Positions 1 through 10,188 of a stretch of DNA of 64,000 nucleotides are shown piece by piece (position 1 is the stretch's first letter; every line of letters begins with the position of its first letter). Both the position numbers and the translations under genes were made by a program. This stretch comes from Paraburkholderia lycopersici (lineage in GTDB: Bacteria; Pseudomonadota; Gammaproteobacteria; Burkholderiales; Burkholderiaceae), in the NCBI RefSeq assembly GCF_900096975.1, contig NZ_FMYQ01000018.1:85527-149526 (forward strand), in the 5' to 3' direction. The notes beneath the pieces are model-generated. The model was not told the DNA's origin, did not search any database, and saw only the letters and a list, made by a program, of their open reading frames with translations.

Positions 1-1455
1 AACTACACGGGTGGTCGCGCCGGCGATCCCGCCGCCGTGACCCTTTCGTCGCGCCTTAAAGAACTGAAGCTGCCGCAGGGCCGCTTAAAGACGGGAACTC
101 CACCGCGCATCGACGGCCGGACGATCGACTTTTCGGTGCTCGAAGAACAACCGGGTGACCTCGATCCCGTGCCGGTGTTCTCGTTCCTCGGCCGCGCGGA
201 GCAGCACCCACGGCAGATTCCCTGCTGGGTTACGCACACGAACGAGCGCACGCACGACATCATTCGCGGCGGCCTCGACCGTTCGCCGATGTACACAGGG
301 GTGATCGAAGGGGTGGGGCCGCGTTATTGTCCGTCGATCGAGGACAAGATTCATCGCTTCGCCTCGAAGGCATCACATCAGATCTTTCTCGAGCCGGAAG
401 GCCTGACGACGAACGAGTTCTACCCGAACGGAATTTCGACGAGCCTACCGTTCGACGTGCAGCTGGAACTCGTGCATTCGATGCGCGGGCTGGAGCACGC
501 ACACATCCTGCGTCCGGGCTACGCGATCGAGTACGACTACTTCGATCCACGTGGGTTGAAGGCCTCGCTCGAAACGAAAGTGATCGACGGGCTGTTCTTT
601 GCGGGCCAGATCAATGGCACGACCGGTTACGAAGAGGCAGCAGCGCAAGGTCTACTTGCTGGTATCAACGCGGGCCTGCAGGTACAGGGCAAGGATGCCT
701 GGTGCCCGCGTCGCGATCAGGCTTATCTCGGCGTATTGGTCGACGATCTGGTGACGCGCGGTGTATCCGAGCCGTATCGCATGTTCACGAGCCGCGCCGA
801 ATACCGTTTGAGCCTGCGCGAAGACAATGCGGATATGCGTCTGACCGAAATCGGGCGCGAGCTGGGCGTTATCGATGACGTTCGGTGGGATGCGTTCTGC
901 CGCAAGCGTGACGCTGTTTCACGTGAAACAGAGCGTCTGAGGTCGACCTGGGTGAATCCCAAATCGCTTTCCGCTGAAGAGGCGACCGCGCTGCTCGGCA
1001 AGCCAATCGACCGCGAATACAATCTCGCCGACTTGCTGCGTCGTCCAGGCGTGACCTACGACGGCGTCTGTGGACTGCGGGAGGGCGTCTGCGCACCCGA
1101 TGCGCCGCTCGCCGAAGATGAGGTCCTGCTGGCTCAGATCAAGGAGCAGATCGAGATTGGCATCAAATATCAGGGCTACATCGACCGCCAGGCCGACGAG
1201 ATCGAGCGCAACGGCGCAAACGAGAATACCCGTCTGCCGGAAGGGATCGATTACGCAGAAGTGCGCGGTTTGTCGTTCGAAGCACGCCAGAAGCTGAACC
1301 AGTTCCGTCCCGAGACCATCGGCCAGGCGTCTCGCATTTCGGGTATCACGCCCGCCGCAATTTCGCTGCTGATGGTGCACATCAAGCGCGGCCTCGGCCG
1401 CCGTCGCCAGAATTCCGGCGATACAGGCACCGACTCGACGCCGGTGACGCAATGA
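1..1455 (+). CDS. mnmG: tRNA uridine-5-carboxymethylaminomethyl modification enzyme MnmG (GidA), 5' end missing
   Basis: MnmG is the FAD/NADH-dependent partner of MnmE that makes cmnm5U at tRNA wobble U34. The reading frame is open from the first base, so about the last 484 residues of a usual ~650 are present and the N-terminal FAD-binding Rossmann motif lies outside the window. Visible family signatures include the substrate-loop segment KTGTPPRIDGRTID, the stretch RYCPSIEDKIHRF, and the FAD-domain segment GLFFAGQINGTTGYEEAAAQ. The C-terminal helical MnmE/tRNA-binding region follows. It overlaps rsmG by 4 nt (ATGA), the classic gidA-gidB arrangement beside parAB near the origin. A perfect parS site lies inside the coding sequence at 915-930. 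Identification is secure; only the missing start is uncertain. Confidence 0.97.
   Translation, partial: NYTGGRAGDPAAVTLSSRLKELKLPQGRLKTGTPPRIDGRTIDFSVLEEQPGDLDPVPVFSFLGRAEQHPRQIPCWVTHTNERTHDIIRGGLDRSPMYTGVIEGVGPRYCPSIEDKIHRFASKASHQIFLEPEGLTTNEFYPNGISTSLPFDVQLELVHSMRGLEHAHILRPGYAIEYDYFDPRGLKASLETKVIDGLFFAGQINGTTGYEEAAAQGLLAGINAGLQVQGKDAWCPRRDQAYLGVLVDDLVTRGVSEPYRMFTSRAEYRLSLREDNADMRLTEIGRELGVIDDVRWDAFCRKRDAVSRETERLRSTWVNPKSLSAEEATALLGKPIDREYNLADLLRRPGVTYDGVCGLREGVCAPDAPLAEDEVLLAQIKEQIEIGIKYQGYIDRQADEIERNGANENTRLPEGIDYAEVRGLSFEARQKLNQFRPETIGQASRISGITPAAISLLMVHIKRGLGRRRQNSGDTGTDSTPVTQ
915..930. promoter_or_regulatory. parS centromere site inside mnmG
   Basis: The 16-bp sequence TGTTTCACGTGAAACA is a perfect palindrome identical to the consensus parS bound by chromosomal ParB proteins. 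It sits in the mnmG reading frame, about 2.1 kb from parB, which is where chromosomal parS sites usually cluster. ParB would nucleate here and spread with CTP. No second full match was noticed; parB itself holds only a half-site. Confidence 0.93.
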
Positions 1456-2150
1456 CGGGGCGCGCAAGGCAACCCGGCATCACGGACCGGGACGCGCTCG
1501 CTCGTCTGCTGAAGGATGGCGCGCAGGCGCTCGGCGTCAATTTGAGCGAGCACCAGCACGAGCAACTGCTCGACTACGTTGCGCTGCTCGCAAAATGGAA
1601 CGCCGTTTACAACCTGACGGCGATTCGCGATCCGCGCCAAATGCTGATCCAGCACATCCTGGATTCGCTTTCGATACTGCCGCACCTGCCGGCGCGCAGC
1701 GACGCGGCCGTGCTCGATGTCGGCTCAGGCGGAGGCCTGCCGGGCGTCGTGATCGCGATTGCGCGTCCCGATTGGCAGGTTACGCTCAACGACATCGTGC
1801 AGAAGAAGTCTGCGTTCCAGTCGCAAGCGAAGGCTCAGCTTGGTCTGACCAATCTCTCGGTAGTCACAGGACGGGTCGAATCGCTGCGTCCTGGCGTCGA
1901 AGTGGCGAAAAAATTCGATTTGATCGTCTCGCGGGCATTCGCGGATCTCGCTGATTTCGTTACACTGGCCCGTCATCTCGTTGCGGATGGCGGCGCGATC
2001 TGGGCGATGAAGGGCGTGCACCCCGAAGGCGAGATCGAGCGCTTGCCAGCCGGCACCAAGGCGCTGAATACGATCCGCCTGAACGTGCCGATGCTCGACG
2101 CCGAGCGTCATCTGATAGAAGTATCGGTCGATCCGGTCGCGGCGGCCTGA
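1452..2150 (+). CDS. rsmG: 16S rRNA (guanine-527-N7)-methyltransferase RsmG (GidB)
   Basis: RsmG adds a methyl group to N7 of G527 in 16S rRNA using S-adenosylmethionine; its loss in other bacteria gives low-level streptomycin resistance. The 232-aa product is of usual length. The SAM-binding glycine-rich loop is visible as LDVGSGGGLPGVV near residue 91, preceded by the family-typical N-terminal segment with KWNAVYNLTAIRD. The start codon overlaps the mnmG stop (ATGA), so the two are translationally coupled. parA follows after about 98 nt. Confidence 0.97.
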   Translation: MTGRARQPGITDRDALARLLKDGAQALGVNLSEHQHEQLLDYVALLAKWNAVYNLTAIRDPRQMLIQHILDSLSILPHLPARSDAAVLDVGSGGGLPGVVIAIARPDWQVTLNDIVQKKSAFQSQAKAQLGLTNLSVVTGRVESLRPGVEVAKKFDLIVSRAFADLADFVTLARHLVADGGAIWAMKGVHPEGEIERLPAGTKALNTIRLNVPMLDAERHLIEVSVDPVAAA

Positions 2151-2248
2151 ACCGGGCTGTCGATAGCCAATTGGCCGAATGGCGTCGCAGGTGAGTACGC
2201 CGTAACGTAAGCAAACTTTTCAAGGCAGTAAAAAGGGACACCCAAAAG

Positions 2249-3019
2249 ATGGCAAAAATCTTCTGCGTTGCGAACCAGAAGGGCGGCGTCGGCAAGACGA
2301 CGACAACGGTCAATCTCGCCGCGAGCCTCGCATCGCAGGGACAGCGTGTCCTTCTCATCGACCTCGATCCGCAGGGCAACGCCACGATGGGCAGCGGCAT
2401 CGACAAGGCAGCGTGCGAGAACACGGTGTACGAGGTGCTCGTCGACGGCGTCACGGTGAACGACGCGCGCAAGCGTCCGGAGCAGGTGGGTTACGACGTG
2501 CTCCCGGCCAACCGCGAACTGGCTGGCGCCGAAGTCGAACTGGTGACGGTCGAGCAGCGCGAGCGGCGCCTCAAGACCGCGCTCGCCGAAGTCGACGATC
2601 AATATGATTTCGTGCTGATCGATTGTCCGCCGGCCCTGTCGCTGCTCACGCTCAACGGCCTGTGCGCGGCGCACGGTGTGGTGATCCCGATGCAGTGCGA
2701 ATACTTCGCACTCGAAGGCCTGTCGGACCTCGTCAACACGATCAAGCAGGTGCACGCGAACATGAATCGCGACCTGAAAGTGATCGGTCTTCTGCGCGTG
2801 ATGTTCGACCCGCGCATCACGCTACAGCAGCAGGTTTCCGAGCAATTGAAGGAACACTTCGGCGACAAGGTCTTCGACGCCGTGATCCCGCGCAATGTCC
2901 GCCTCGCGGAAGCGCCTAGCTACGGTTTGCCCGGCGTGGTATTCGATCGTGCCTCGCGCGGCGCGCAGGCCTATGTGCAGTTCGGCGCGGAAATGATCGA
3001 GCGCGTGCGCGCACTCTGA
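2249..3019 (+). CDS. parA: Chromosome-partitioning ATPase ParA (Soj)
   Basis: ParA is a Walker-type ATPase that binds DNA non-specifically as an ATP dimer and moves ParB-parS complexes apart. The 256-aa protein begins almost directly with the deviant Walker A motif KGGVGKTTTTVNLAA (with the signature lysine). The Walker B-like segment LIDLDPQGNATMG follows, then DYDFVLIDCPP-type residues near position 125. It lacks the long N-terminal helix-turn-helix of plasmid type Ia ParA, which fits a chromosomal Soj. parB starts 20 nt downstream, so they form one operon; the cognate parS is in mnmG just upstream. Confidence 0.96.
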   Translation: MAKIFCVANQKGGVGKTTTTVNLAASLASQGQRVLLIDLDPQGNATMGSGIDKAACENTVYEVLVDGVTVNDARKRPEQVGYDVLPANRELAGAEVELVTVEQRERRLKTALAEVDDQYDFVLIDCPPALSLLTLNGLCAAHGVVIPMQCEYFALEGLSDLVNTIKQVHANMNRDLKVIGLLRVMFDPRITLQQQVSEQLKEHFGDKVFDAVIPRNVRLAEAPSYGLPGVVFDRASRGAQAYVQFGAEMIERVRAL

Positions 3020-3039
3020 CGAGAGACTGGGGAAGCACG

Positions 3040-3927
3040 ATGAACGCAGTAGCACGGAAGAAGGGGCTGGGCCGAGGGCTGGAAGCATTGCTCGGCGGCA
3101 GCGCGGACATCACCGAGGCGGTGAAGATCGACGGCGCGCCTAACACGCTGGCGCTCACGCAGATGCAGGCCGGCAAGTACCAGCCGCGTACGCGTATGGA
3201 CGAGGGCGCGCTGCAGGAGCTGGCCGCGAGCATCCGCGCGCAGGGCCTGATGCAGCCCATTCTTGTGCGCCCGATCGCGACGGGGCGCTACGAGATCATC
3301 GCGGGCGAGCGGCGCTTTCGTGCGGCGCACCTCGCCGGGTTGACCGAAGTGCCGGTGCTGGTGAAGGACGTGCCCGACCAAGCCGCCGCGGCAATGGCGC
3401 TGATCGAGAACATCCAGCGTGAGGACCTGAATCCGCTGGAAGAGGCGCAGGGTATCCAGCGCCTGCTCGACGAATTCAGCTTCACGCACGAGCAGGCGGC
3501 CGAGTCGGTCGGACGCTCGCGTAGCGCGGTGTCGAATCTGCTGCGCTTGCTCAATCTCGCGGCGCCCGTGCAGACCATGCTGCTGGCCGGCGATCTCGAC
3601 ATGGGCCACGCGCGCGCGCTGCTCGCCGTGGACGCCGCTACGCAAATCACGCTGGCGAATCAGGTGGTCAACAAGCGGATGTCGGTGCGTGAAACAGAGA
3701 AGCTCGTTTCGGCCACGACCAAGGCCGCTCCGGCGGTGAAGGCGAAGGCGACGCATGACGGCGGCCGCGACACGCGCCGCCTTGAGGAAGAGTTGTCGGA
3801 CCTGCTCGCCGCGACGGTGAAGATCAAGCTTGGCCGGCGCGGGCGAGGGCAGCTCACGGTCGACTTCGGCGATCTTGACGCGCTCGACGGCATTCTGCTG
3901 CGCTTGCGCGGCGAAACGGCGGCGTGA
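3040..3927 (+). CDS. parB: Chromosome-partitioning CTPase/DNA-binding protein ParB (Spo0J)
   Basis: ParB binds parS, hydrolyses CTP and slides as a clamp around DNA. The 295-aa protein has the ParA-contacting N-terminal basic tail (KKGLGRGLEALLGG). The CTP-binding ParB/Srx domain carries the arginine-rich patch GERRFRAAHLAG near residue 88 and the segment ENIQREDLNPLEEAQG near 124. The helix-turn-helix is SVGRSRSAVSNLLRLLNL, and a C-terminal dimerisation region includes DFGDLDALDGILLRL. It forms an operon with parA. A transporter gene begins about 80 nt downstream. Confidence 0.96.
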   Translation: MNAVARKKGLGRGLEALLGGSADITEAVKIDGAPNTLALTQMQAGKYQPRTRMDEGALQELAASIRAQGLMQPILVRPIATGRYEIIAGERRFRAAHLAGLTEVPVLVKDVPDQAAAAMALIENIQREDLNPLEEAQGIQRLLDEFSFTHEQAAESVGRSRSAVSNLLRLLNLAAPVQTMLLAGDLDMGHARALLAVDAATQITLANQVVNKRMSVRETEKLVSATTKAAPAVKAKATHDGGRDTRRLEEELSDLLAATVKIKLGRRGRGQLTVDFGDLDALDGILLRLRGETAA

Positions 3928-4009
3928 TGCGCGTCGCGGCAAACGCGCACACCGGCGCATAAAGCCGGTGCACGAATTCGGGCACGGCACGCGCGGGTCC
4001 CTGAGCCTG

Positions 4010-5116
4010 ATGCGCCATATCGCCGCATTTGCAGCATCGGAACCGGTGCTCGCGATCCTCATTGTGGCGCTCGCGGCGTTGCAGATCTTCGCGCCGCGTC
4101 CGCTTGCCACGCTGCCCGCACTCGTCGACTGGCAAACGGTCATGACGCTTGCGGGCCTGCTCATCCTGACGAAGGCGATCGAATATTCAGGATTGCCGAC
4201 CTGGCTCGCTCACAAGCTCGTTCATCATATTCACACCGAGCGCGGACTCGCACTGCTGCTGGTCGTGCTTGCGGCCGCGCTTTCGACGATCGTGACCAAC
4301 GACGTCGCACTATTCGTCGTGGTCCCGCTCGTGCTCTCGCTGCACAAGCTCACGCCGTTGCCGCTCAAGCGACTCGTCATTGTCATCGCACTTGCGGTGA
4401 ACGCCGGGTCGGTGCTGACGCCTCTCGGCAATCCACAAAACCTGTTTCTCTGGCAGGTGAGCGGCGTATCGTTCGGCCGCTTCGTGGTGGGACTCGCGCC
4501 GCTGTGCGCGTTTCTGATGGCGATGCTCATCGTGCTCACTGCGTGTCTTTTCAAATCGAGCGCGCTGGATCTTTCGAAAGACGCTGCGCCCCAGCGCGTC
4601 GATCGCCCGCTGGCCGGCGTCGCGGCAGTGCTCTTCGCCGCATTCGTCCTGCTCGCCGATGCGCACCACGCAGGCGTCGCGCTGGCCGCCGTCGGCGCCG
4701 GTTTCGCGATCTGGCGCATCCGCATCGTGCTCAAGATCGACTGGCTGCTTCTGCTGATCTTCGTGCTGATGTTCATCGTGCTGCGCAGTGTTGCCGCGCT
4801 GCCTTGGATTCATCACGCGCTGACATCGCTATCGCTGCAAACGCCGATGCGTGCTTTTGCCGCAGGCGCCGTGCTGTCACAGGTTATCAGCAACGTGCCG
4901 GCCGCCATCGTGCTTGCCGGATTCACGCACGACTGGCGCGCGCTCGCCTTCGGCGTGAGCGTCGGTGGTTTTGGGGTCGCTGTCGGCTCGCTCGCGAATC
5001 TCATCGCGGTGCGGCTTTCAACCGAGCGCGGTGTTTGGCTGCCATTTCATCTCGTCTCCGTGCCGTTCTGGATCGCGGCCTTTTTGGGCGGCGCATTGCT
5101 ACTGCGCCTATTTTGA
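4010..5116 (+). CDS. Predicted anion transporter (ArsB/CitM/SLC13-like membrane protein)
   Basis: The 368-aa product is almost wholly hydrophobic with about ten predicted membrane segments. It carries the ion-transporter-superfamily signatures TIVTNDVALFVVVPLVL and LTPLGNPQNLFLW in the first half and VISNVPAAIVLAGF in the second; paired hairpins with NDVA and SNVPA are typical of ArsB, NhaD and SLC13-like carriers. The substrate cannot be told from sequence. I chose the ATG at 4010; the frame is open further upstream but that part is hydrophilic and overlaps parB. It lies between parB and the atp operon with no obvious partner gene. Confidence 0.8.
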   Translation: MRHIAAFAASEPVLAILIVALAALQIFAPRPLATLPALVDWQTVMTLAGLLILTKAIEYSGLPTWLAHKLVHHIHTERGLALLLVVLAAALSTIVTNDVALFVVVPLVLSLHKLTPLPLKRLVIVIALAVNAGSVLTPLGNPQNLFLWQVSGVSFGRFVVGLAPLCAFLMAMLIVLTACLFKSSALDLSKDAAPQRVDRPLAGVAAVLFAAFVLLADAHHAGVALAAVGAGFAIWRIRIVLKIDWLLLLIFVLMFIVLRSVAALPWIHHALTSLSLQTPMRAFAAGAVLSQVISNVPAAIVLAGFTHDWRALAFGVSVGGFGVAVGSLANLIAVRLSTERGVWLPFHLVSVPFWIAAFLGGALLLRLF

Positions 5117-5280
5117 CGCCGTCTGTCCCATATTCTGAATTACTCGGCGAATGTGCCGAATTTACCCGGTCCTCCTGGCGACTCTTCGTTCCCTTACAGT
5201 TACCGGTCGCATTTTTTTGGCGTCAGGTTTTTCGCATCATGAAGTCGCATTTCATGGGTGTTATTGAACGGCCTAAAGTC

Positions 5281-5309
5281 TTGAATTGCCTGCAACTATC
5301 GCTTACAAT
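5281..5309 (+). promoter_or_regulatory. Sigma70 promoter of the ATP synthase operon
   Basis: TTGAAT at 5281-5286 and TACAAT at 5304-5309 are separated by exactly 17 bp, a near-consensus sigma70 pair. It lies 80 nt before atpI in a 273-nt intergenic stretch with lower GC than its surroundings, and nothing else in that gap looks like a promoter. Confidence 0.7.
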
Positions 5310-5389
5310 CGCCCGGATTTATTTGGTTGGCGGTGCCGTAAGCGCGTTGTAATAAAACGCGCGCAAGGCGAATTTTTCGGAATAACGCG

Positions 5390-5986
5390 ATGGTGGGTCA
5401 GAGGCCAGACGAAGCGCCGCAGGCGCATGAAGGGCCCGATGTTCCGCCGGGCGCGGCCGAGGCATCCAGCCAGGAGCAGGATGTGGCGGCAAAAACTTCC
5501 GGGCGCGTCGATCACAACGCGCGCTGGGATGAGCTGGACGCCAGCCAGCAAGATAACAACAATATCGTTCCGCTCACCCGCGTCGAAGCCGAGCAACTCT
5601 TCGGCGCGCAGGTGAGCCGCCCATCGCGCGTCACGCCGTTTCGTGTCGTGGCGGCGCAAGTGGTTTTGTCCCTGGTTGCAACGTTGGCGTGGTGGCTGTT
5701 CTATAAGCCGCCGGGTGGTGCTGCGCCGGGCGGCGTTCCACTGTCTGCGTTCCTGGGCGGAGCGATCTGCTGGTTCCCCGGCGCGCTGTTCGCGGCGCGC
5801 CTGAATCAGTTGAGCAAGGCCGGCACCGTGCTGAACTGGATGCTCGGTGAGGCGTTCAAGATGGGGGCGACGATTGCGATGTTCGTCGCCATCGCGTTCT
5901 GGTATCGCGACGTGCAGTGGATTCCGCTGCTCGTTACCTACCTGATCGCACTAAAGACGTACTGGATCGCGCTCGCATTGCGCTGA
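5390..5986 (+). CDS. atpI: ATP synthase subunit I (AtpI)
   Basis: AtpI is a small membrane protein at the head of many atp operons that assists assembly of the c-ring. The 198-aa product is longer than the ~130 aa of E. coli AtpI because of a hydrophilic Glu/Ala/Gln-rich N-terminal extension of roughly 80 residues. About four membrane segments follow (around 84-104, 116-138, 155-175 and 178-198). Identification rests on the membrane part and on its position directly before atpB, after the operon promoter. Confidence 0.88.
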   Translation: MVGQRPDEAPQAHEGPDVPPGAAEASSQEQDVAAKTSGRVDHNARWDELDASQQDNNNIVPLTRVEAEQLFGAQVSRPSRVTPFRVVAAQVVLSLVATLAWWLFYKPPGGAAPGGVPLSAFLGGAICWFPGALFAARLNQLSKAGTVLNWMLGEAFKMGATIAMFVAIAFWYRDVQWIPLLVTYLIALKTYWIALALR

Positions 5987-6163
5987 CCCGCCAACATCGC
6001 GCCGCCCTTGTGCATCCTCGGGGCGTAGAGGCGATGCAGGTAGAAGTCGGCAGGTCGATGCGAAGAACATAAGACGCGATTCGCGGCGGTGCGTTCCCGC
6101 AATAGAGTATTGCGGCGGGAGCGGCCGAAAACGATTTTCGACAATTTGGGTGGCTTTAACGAT

Positions 6164-7015
6164 ATGGCAGCTAGCGAAGGAACGCGCGCTCTGGATCCGT
6201 CCGAGTACATTGCGCACCACTTGCAGAACTTTTCCACCTCGCACCAGACGTCGATCGTCGACTTCAGCGTCTGGAACATCGACACGCTGTTCTGGTCGAT
6301 CCTGTGCGGCCTCGTGACCATCTTCGTGCTGCGTCTCGCCGCGCGCAAGGCTACGTCGGGCGTGCCGGGCCGCTTCCAGTGCGCCGTCGAGATGCTGGTC
6401 GAAATGGTCGAAGACCAGTCGAAGTCCATCATCCACGGCAACCGCAAATTCATCGCGCCGCTCGCGCTGACCGTATTCGTCTGGGTCGCGCTCATGAACT
6501 CCCTCGACTTCATTCCAGTCGACCTGCCCACGCGCGTGATCGGCTGGCTGGGCCTGTCCGAGGTGCTGCCGCACCAGCGTATCGTTCCGACCGCCGACCT
6601 CAACGGCACGTTCGGCATCGCGCTCGGCGTGTTCGTGCTGATGATTTACTACAACCTCAAGATCAAGGGTCCCGGCGGCTTCGCCCATGAGCTGCTCTCG
6701 GCCCCGTTCGGCGCGCATCCGCTGCTGTGGATCCCGAACCTTGCACTCAACATCATCGAGTTCGTCGCCAAGACGGTTTCGCTCGCCCTGCGGTTGTTCG
6801 GCAACATGTACGCAGGCGAACTGCTGTTCCTGCTGATTGCCCTGCTGGGCAGTCTGTGGACCTTCGGCGCGGACACGACGGTGCTTGGCTTCATCGGCCA
6901 CGTGATTGCGGGCAGCGTCTGGGCGATCTTCCACATCCTGATCGTTCTGCTGCAGGCGTTCATTTTCATGATGCTGACGCTGGTGTACATCGGCCAGGCA
7001 CACGACAGCCACTAA
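6164..7015 (+). CDS. atpB: ATP synthase F0 subunit a (AtpB)
   Basis: Subunit a forms the two proton half-channels against the c-ring. The 283-aa protein carries the essential arginine in the segment SLALRLFGNMYAGELL and the conserved NSLDFIPVDLPT and PNLALNIIEFVAKT regions. The ATG at 6164 gives the usual N-terminus; an upstream open extension (from 6089) is arginine-rich and not family-like. atpE follows after 67 nt. Confidence 0.96.
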   Translation: MAASEGTRALDPSEYIAHHLQNFSTSHQTSIVDFSVWNIDTLFWSILCGLVTIFVLRLAARKATSGVPGRFQCAVEMLVEMVEDQSKSIIHGNRKFIAPLALTVFVWVALMNSLDFIPVDLPTRVIGWLGLSEVLPHQRIVPTADLNGTFGIALGVFVLMIYYNLKIKGPGGFAHELLSAPFGAHPLLWIPNLALNIIEFVAKTVSLALRLFGNMYAGELLFLLIALLGSLWTFGADTTVLGFIGHVIAGSVWAIFHILIVLLQAFIFMMLTLVYIGQAHDSH

Positions 7016-7082
7016 GCGGTTGTCGAACCACGAATTGCAGTTTTAAATCCCCAGTTCCAGAAAATCTCACAAAGGAGTGATC

Positions 7083-7352
7083 ATGCAAGCTTTCATCGCC
7101 AACATCCAGGGTTTCACGGCCATCGGTATCGGCATCATCATCGGCCTGGGTGCAATCGGCGCCTGTATCGGTATCGGCCTGATGGGCGGCAAGTACATCG
7201 AAGCCTGCGCACGTCAGCCTGAACTGATGAACCCGCTGCAGACGAAGATGTTCCTGCTGGCTGGTCTGATCGATGCAGCGTTCCTGATCGGCGTGGGTGT
7301 TGCAATGCTGTTCGCGTTCGCTAACCCGCTGCTCTCGAAGCTCGCGGGCTAA
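7083..7352 (+). CDS. atpE: ATP synthase F0 subunit c (AtpE)
   Basis: The 89-aa proteolipid forms the rotating c-ring. It has two membrane helices joined by the polar loop ARQPELMNP, and the second helix holds the proton-binding acidic residue in GLIDAAFLIGVGVAML. A strong Shine-Dalgarno AAAGGAG at 7071-7077 lies 5 nt before the ATG at 7083, which decides this start over an in-frame GTG at 7077. Strong translation fits the high copy number of subunit c. Confidence 0.97.
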   Translation: MQAFIANIQGFTAIGIGIIIGLGAIGACIGIGLMGGKYIEACARQPELMNPLQTKMFLLAGLIDAAFLIGVGVAMLFAFANPLLSKLAG

Positions 7353-7491
7353 GTTCCCTGGAAGGTTGCGCCTGACCTATAACGGGTAGTGGGCGCATGG
7401 CGGAACGGGAGACGAGGCGCTGATCGAGTTCACAACCGATGAGCGCCTTGCCGTTTCAATTCCCCGGAATAGCAACGATTAAGGAAACACC

Positions 7492-7962
7492 GTGAATCTC
7501 AACGCAACCCTGTTTGCGCAAATGGTCGTGTTCCTGATCCTCGCGTGGTTCACGATGAAGTTCGTGTGGCCGCCGTTGATCAACGCCCTCGACGAGCGCT
7601 CGAAGAAGATCGCAGACGGCCTCGCCGCTGCGGAAAAGGGCAAGGCGGAACTCGAAGCGGCGCACAAGCGCGTCGGCGAAGAACTCGCTACGGCCCGTAA
7701 CGAGGGTCAAAGCCGTATCGCCGACGCCGAAAAGCGCGCGCTGGCCGTCGCAGAAGAAATCAAGGCCCAGGCACACGCCGAAGCGGCACGCATCATCGCC
7801 CAAGCGAAGGCCGATGCCGACCAGCAGGTCGTCAAGGCACGCGAAGCGCTGCGCGCCGAAGTCGCCGCCCTCGCTGTGCAAGGCGCCGAGCAGATCCTGA
7901 AGCGCGAAGTCGATCAGTCGGCCCACGCCGAACTGCTGAATCAACTGAAAGCCGAGCTCTGA
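7492..7962 (+). CDS. atpF: ATP synthase F0 subunit b (AtpF)
   Basis: Subunit b is the peripheral stalk linking F0 to F1. The 156-aa product has one N-terminal membrane helix (LFAQMVVFLILAWFTMKFVW) followed by a long charged, alanine- and lysine-rich coiled coil to the C-terminus, the usual family length and layout. It lies 139 nt after atpE and 2 nt before atpH. Confidence 0.97.
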   Translation: MNLNATLFAQMVVFLILAWFTMKFVWPPLINALDERSKKIADGLAAAEKGKAELEAAHKRVGEELATARNEGQSRIADAEKRALAVAEEIKAQAHAEAARIIAQAKADADQQVVKAREALRAEVAALAVQGAEQILKREVDQSAHAELLNQLKAEL

Positions 7963-7964
7963 TC

Positions 7965-8504
7965 ATGGCCGAACTTGCAACCATCGCCCGCCCGTACGCA
8001 GAAGCACTGTTTGGCGTGGCCGAAGCTGGTGACACCGCCGCCTGGTCCACGCTCGTTGCGGAGCTGGCACAGGTTGCGGCCTTGCCCGACGTGCTCTCGG
8101 TCGCATCGAGCCCGAAGGTGAGCCATGCCCAGGTCGTCGAGCTGCTGCTCGCGGCGGTGAAGTCGCCGGTCAAGGAATCGGCCGAGGTGAAGAACCTCGT
8201 GCAGATGCTGGTCGAGAATCACCGCCTCGCGCTGCTGCCGGAAATCCACGCACAGTTCGAAGCGCTCAAGAACGCCAAGGCAGGCGCCGCGGATGCGGTG
8301 ATCGTCAGCGCGTTCCCGCTCGAAGGCGCGCAGCTGAACGATCTCGTCGCCAGTCTCGAACGCAAGTTCAAGTGCAAGCTGAAGCCGACCGTCGAAATCG
8401 ACAAGTCGCTGATCGGCGGCGTGCGCGTCACGGTCGGCGACGAAGTGCTCGATACCTCGGTCCGCGCGCGGCTCGCCAGCATGCAGGCGGCTCTGACCGC
8501 CTGA
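7965..8504 (+). CDS. atpH: ATP synthase F1 subunit delta (AtpH)
   Basis: Delta caps the alpha3beta3 crown and binds the b stalk. The 179-aa protein has the N-terminal family motif IARPYAEALFGVA and the C-terminal signature KSLIGGVRVTVGDEVLDTSV, which matches the OSCP/delta family pattern. It starts 2 nt after atpF, so translation is probably coupled. Confidence 0.97.
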   Translation: MAELATIARPYAEALFGVAEAGDTAAWSTLVAELAQVAALPDVLSVASSPKVSHAQVVELLLAAVKSPVKESAEVKNLVQMLVENHRLALLPEIHAQFEALKNAKAGAADAVIVSAFPLEGAQLNDLVASLERKFKCKLKPTVEIDKSLIGGVRVTVGDEVLDTSVRARLASMQAALTA

Positions 8505-8562
8505 GCGCCTCCACCGGGCGCCGCGGCTGGCACGCAACAGAATTGAACATCAGGAGCGAATA

Positions 8563-10104
<1,542 letters not shown>

Positions 10105-10188
10105 TCCGTCCGGGAATCAACCTAGATAAACGGACTGGGACCCGAGTAAGCGCTGAGGCGCAAACTCGGGTCGACAAAGGAGCAAGCA

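Noticed and set aside
3684..3700. Possible second parS within parB
   Set aside because: Only a half-site (GCGTGAAACA) is present, without the other palindrome arm.
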